Of a DNA stretch of 37,319 bases, positions 35,112 to 37,319 are shown one piece after another; within the stretch, counting starts at the first letter, position 1; each line of letters begins with the position of its first letter. The position numbers and the translations under genes are program-made. The notes beneath the pieces are model-generated. The model saw only the letters and a program-made list of their open reading frames with translations, was not told the DNA's origin and ran no database searches. This DNA comes from Acidobacteriota bacterium (lineage in GTDB: Bacteria; Acidobacteriota; Terriglobia; Bryobacterales; UBA6623). The stretch is taken from assembly GCA_027592785.1 (NCBI GenBank), contig JAQCLD010000035.1, positions 1 to 37,319 of the forward strand. The letters run 5' to 3'.

Positions 35112-35519
35112 CTAGGGGAGGTCGTCTTGTGTCCGGTCGCTAAAATGCAGCGCCCTGCCAAGTTCCCGGAGCGAAACCTGAAGGTTGGTTCCATCTGATG
35201 AAACCAGCACTTCCAATCCCACCGCAAAAAGCGTACCCTCAGCGCGGCAGTGCCGCACCTCACATTGCAGGCTCTTGCCGGACGCACGCACGGTCACCGA
35301 GTCCCCGACCTCGAAAGGTTCCGCGCAGCAGATACCCAAGCCGTTCGCCGATACATCTCGAACCCATGCATCTGTTGCGATGCGCCTTTTGGCGTCGTCG
35401 GTCTTCGAGATCGTGACATCAAAAGCAGCATCTAAACGTGCCGCACCGCGGCGTTCGACAACAACCAATCCGGGACTTACGCTGCTTCCCATCGCCTCAA
35501 ATTTTGCTCGATCAGCCAT
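35112..35519 (-). CDS. PilZ-domain protein (second of the pair)
   Basis: A 135-residue PilZ protein, predicted c-di-GMP receptor. It has the RxxxR-type arm VERRGAARL (about residues 22-30) and the D/NxSxxG motif in VRDVSANGLGI (about 53-63), then the barrel strands VTVRASGKSLQCEVRHCR and FAVGLEVL. Its ATG start overlaps the end of the ATPase gene by 8 bases (35512-35519), so translation is coupled. It differs from the PilZ protein at 36544 in sequence, so the operon carries two distinct receptors rather than a recent duplication. Both c-di-GMP arginines appear present. Confidence 0.85.
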   Translation of the reverse strand: MADRAKFEAMGSSVSPGLVVVERRGAARLDAAFDVTISKTDDAKRRIATDAWVRDVSANGLGICCAEPFEVGDSVTVRASGKSLQCEVRHCRAEGTLFAVGLEVLVSSDGTNLQVSLRELGRALHFSDRTQDDLP

Positions 35520-36543
35520 TGCGGACTTCCTCTTCTACAGTAACTTCTAGATCCTGGACGCTCTGTGGCACCTCCATATCGATGCGCTCCGCCAACCTCA
35601 ACATCTCGATCGCGAGAGCGGAATCTTGTTCGACCAGTCCGCCTTGCCAACTGGCCCGGCGCACGGCCGCGTAGTCATTCGGCAATGCGGCCATGATAGG
35701 AGCTTCGGCTACGCGTTCCACGTCGGCACGGTCCAGCGACCCCCAAGATGTAGAGCGATTGACAATCAATCCCAGCCGGTTCGGCTCCCTGCCCAACAAC
35801 GCTGCGATCGCCCGTCGCTTCCTTCGAACCAGATACAGGGCCGAAATGTCCGGCGTACAGATGATCCCCACGAATGACGCCCGGCTCAATACCGCCCGTG
35901 ACGCCGTGTAGAGTGCGTCCGGGTGATCGACTACTACCGTCGAGTATCCTTCCATCGCCACGCGCACCACGTCGTCCAATCGCGAGAAGTTTAACGGCAT
36001 CGCGCCTCTTTCCGCCGCCGGCACCAAGACGTCCAATTTTCCCCAGGCCGTCACCGCGCGTTTCAAGTCGCTGTCGAAGACAGAGCGTCTTTTCAGCAAG
36101 TCGTCCAAAGCTCCTTGGGGCTGCACTCCCAGCCGAAAAGCCGTCGTGCCGCTATGAAAGTCATAGTCGATCAGCAGCACCTTTTCGGCGGGATTGCGCG
36201 CGATCGCTTCGGCCACATGCAGTGCCGTCGTCGACGCACCACTGCCTCCTTGCGCCGGCAGCAGAGTGATCAACCGACCAATCGACTGCGGTTCGGCCTC
36301 GGTCGGCGGCGCGGCAGCTCCCATATCAGCGGTGGAGTAGCGCAGGTCCGTCGTCGTTTGAGCCAACGACACCAGGCCCGTGCGCCAAGAGTCGGAAGAC
36401 CCTTCACCCGCGTCGCTCAACTCGGAGAGCCTCCCTAGTATCTTTTCGCGGTGCGCCGCTTCGCACTCGACGGAACAAAAGTCAGCTGAGTACTTCTGGC
36501 TCGGTGTGCGACCGCACTGCAGACAGCCCATCGTCGTCGACAT
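35512..36543 (-). CDS. CpaE/TadZ-like ParA-superfamily ATPase with an N-terminal Cys4 motif
   Basis: The 343-residue protein is a MinD/ParA-type P-loop ATPase. Its deviant Walker A reads AQGGSGAST (from about residue 97): both lysines of the ParA signature are replaced, as in CpaE/TadZ polar-localisation proteins of Tad pili. Walker A' (VLLIDYDFHSGTT) and the GVQPQGALDDLL region fit CpaE. The N terminus has Cys7, Cys10, Cys23 and Cys27 (GCLQCGR and DFCSVECEAA), a likely small zinc knuckle not usual in this family. It begins directly after the PilZ stop at 36544 and overlaps the next PilZ start by 8 bases, so the three genes form one operon. No Tad pilus genes are in view. Confidence 0.82.
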   Translation of the reverse strand: MSTTMGCLQCGRTPSQKYSADFCSVECEAAHREKILGRLSELSDAGEGSSDSWRTGLVSLAQTTTDLRYSTADMGAAAPPTEAEPQSIGRLITLLPAQGGSGASTTALHVAEAIARNPAEKVLLIDYDFHSGTTAFRLGVQPQGALDDLLKRRSVFDSDLKRAVTAWGKLDVLVPAAERGAMPLNFSRLDDVVRVAMEGYSTVVVDHPDALYTASRAVLSRASFVGIICTPDISALYLVRRKRRAIAALLGREPNRLGLIVNRSTSWGSLDRADVERVAEAPIMAALPNDYAAVRRASWQGGLVEQDSALAIEMLRLAERIDMEVPQSVQDLEVTVEEEVRNG

Positions 36544-36927
36544 CTACTTGCCGCCGGACTCGCCGACGTCCTCCGCCAACTCTCGAATCGCCGACATGGC
36601 GTCGTCGTCGGCGGAGATTGACAGCACTTCCGCCCCTGCGTAGTACCCACGGCCAGTCTTGCGCACATGACGCACAACGCAGTCCAAGGAACGATTTGCC
36701 GTCGTAATGGTGATCACCTGGCCTACCGGCAAATGATCCGGGCTAGCGAAGGCAACGCCTCCGATCGACACGTTCACAATCGAGATGGAGTGGGCCTTCG
36801 GCAGTCCGAGATGATCCTTCCAACACACAACGGCTCTTTCCTGGGCCGGGCTGCGTTCATGTTTCCGACGCTCGCCAGGGGGTGCGGCTCGACCTGTTAG
36901 CGAGTTCAGTACTTGGATGAAGTTCAT
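36544..36927 (-). CDS. PilZ-domain protein (first of the pair)
   Basis: A 127-residue protein with the PilZ signature: arginine arm ERRKHERSP (19-27), and NVSIGGVAFASP (about 52-63), followed by VGQVITITTANRSLDCVVRHVRKT and YYAGAEVLSI. It should bind c-di-GMP through the two arginines and the DxSxxG-like loop. It lies first in the operon and ends directly at the ATPase start codon (36543). GGAAG precedes the ATG at 36927. The upstream 320 bp carry no c-di-GMP riboswitch that I could recognise. Confidence 0.87.
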   Translation of the reverse strand: MNFIQVLNSLTGRAAPPGERRKHERSPAQERAVVCWKDHLGLPKAHSISIVNVSIGGVAFASPDHLPVGQVITITTANRSLDCVVRHVRKTGRGYYAGAEVLSISADDDAMSAIRELAEDVGESGGK

Positions 36928-37251
36928 GGGGCGCTTCCTTCAACACTGCTTCAAAATCTCTAGGCGCCCTGAACTAGGCGGCCTTTCCAGTACGTTTATC
37001 TCACCAGTGAAGTAATTCGCAGCTTCGCTTTCAGCCCTAGTTGACTCGGTGTTTTTCGACCAGTACACTTCGGTGCTCTTCCTTAAGAAAGTCGATCCGC
37101 CGGTACCATGGCCGACAACATAGCGCTCCAAGCCGCACGAAGGGTAGGTCCCACCAGCGTCGCGCCGTATGCCCCTCGAAAGGCGAAAGGGCATATGTAC
37201 TCAGCCGAATGCCTTAGCACTCTCTAAGCTGCAAAGTATTAGCTACGCCGG
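36928..37251. other. Gene-free stretch upstream of the PilZ operon
   Basis: About 320 bp between the first PilZ gene and the right terminal repeat. It must hold the operon promoter, but no clear -35/-10 pair, riboswitch or RNA gene was seen. A small inverted motif lies at about 37166-37194 (GCCCCTCG and CGAAAGGGC). An 84-codon minus frame (36940-37194) has no recognisable content. Confidence 0.5.
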
Positions 37252-37319
37252 CCCAAATCCGTCGGTAAGGATTAGGGCGAGGGCGCGGTAGGGGTGAGCG
37301 AAGGTGTCGGGAGGGCCGG
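37252..37319. repeat. Right copy of the 68-bp inverted repeat
   Basis: The exact reverse complement of 14-81, ending at the last base of the window. Its inner edge (CCCAAATCC at 37252-37260) is unrelated to the flanking DNA on the two sides. Thirteen further bases (1-13) of the left copy lie beyond the matched part, so the repeat unit extends past both window ends. Confidence 0.85.

Noticed and set aside
36940..37194. 84-codon minus-strand frame upstream of the PilZ operon, with a possible ribosome site between it and PilZ
   Set aside because: No domain, signal peptide or family resemblance, and its composition looks unlike the neighbouring genes. It is more likely a chance frame in the promoter region.
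1..37319. CRISPR arrays, tRNA or rRNA genes, toxin-antitoxin or known phage-defence clusters
   Set aside because: No regularly spaced direct repeats, cloverleaf-like sequence, rRNA landmarks or defence gene families were seen by reading.

Overview
The window is GC-rich, densely coded DNA that suggests an Acidobacteriota genome close to the Bryobacterales/Solibacter group. This is inferred from gene style: paired periplasmic cytochrome c and PQQ-dehydrogenase genes, an acetyl-xylan-esterase-like secreted hydrolase, a PEP-CTERM protein, a FliW-CsrA pair and YfhO- and TMTC-like membrane proteins. No rRNA, tRNA or CRISPR array was seen. A 68-bp perfect inverted repeat (14-81 and 37252-37319) sits at the two ends, so this looks like a contig that breaks inside a multicopy repeat at both sides. 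The left copy cuts off the 5' part of glgC.

Layout. (1) 81-9382, plus strand: truncated glgC, an M1-type metallopeptidase, uvrB, a ComEA-like helix-hairpin-helix protein, a glutamate-receptor-like K+ channel, a KdsC-type phosphatase and a TMTC-like membrane/TPR protein. (2) 9379-13480, minus strand: response regulator, feoA-feoB, a lipoprotein, fliW-csrA. (3) 13559-17695, minus strand: one sensor histidine kinase gene broken by a 2.4-kb IS91-like element that carries a tyrosine recombinase and a Y2/HUH transposase. The kinase remnant also has two in-frame TAG codons. (4) 17906-24863, plus strand: membrane-anchored TPR protein, dgt-like dNTPase, acyl-CoA oxidase, secreted esterase, histone-deacetylase-family amidohydrolase. 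(5) 24867-35090: two paralogous cytochrome c + PQQ-dehydrogenase modules (25311-27682 and 31206-33607) separated by a small secreted protein, a PEP-CTERM protein and a YfhO-like protein, then a glycoside-hydrolase-like lipoprotein. The second dehydrogenase is interrupted by an in-frame TAG 46 codons before its natural end. (6) 35112-36927, minus strand: a compact PilZ / CpaE-like ATPase / PilZ operon whose ATPase has an N-terminal four-cysteine motif. The last ~320 bp before the right repeat hold no convincing gene.

How the parts work together (inference). The cytochrome/PQQ modules would oxidise alcohols or sugars in the periplasm and pass electrons to c-type haems. FeoAB supplies ferrous iron. 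FliW-CsrA is a protein/RNA-binding switch found here without flagellar genes in view. The PilZ-CpaE-PilZ cluster suggests c-di-GMP control of polar or pilus-like machinery. The most informative observations are the kinase that can be reconstructed in frame across the IS91-like element, the three in-frame amber codons at sites where Gln is plausible, the PilZ-ATPase-PilZ operon, the K+-channel-type glutamate receptor homologue, and a 12-bp palindrome over the promoter and start codon of a cytochrome gene.
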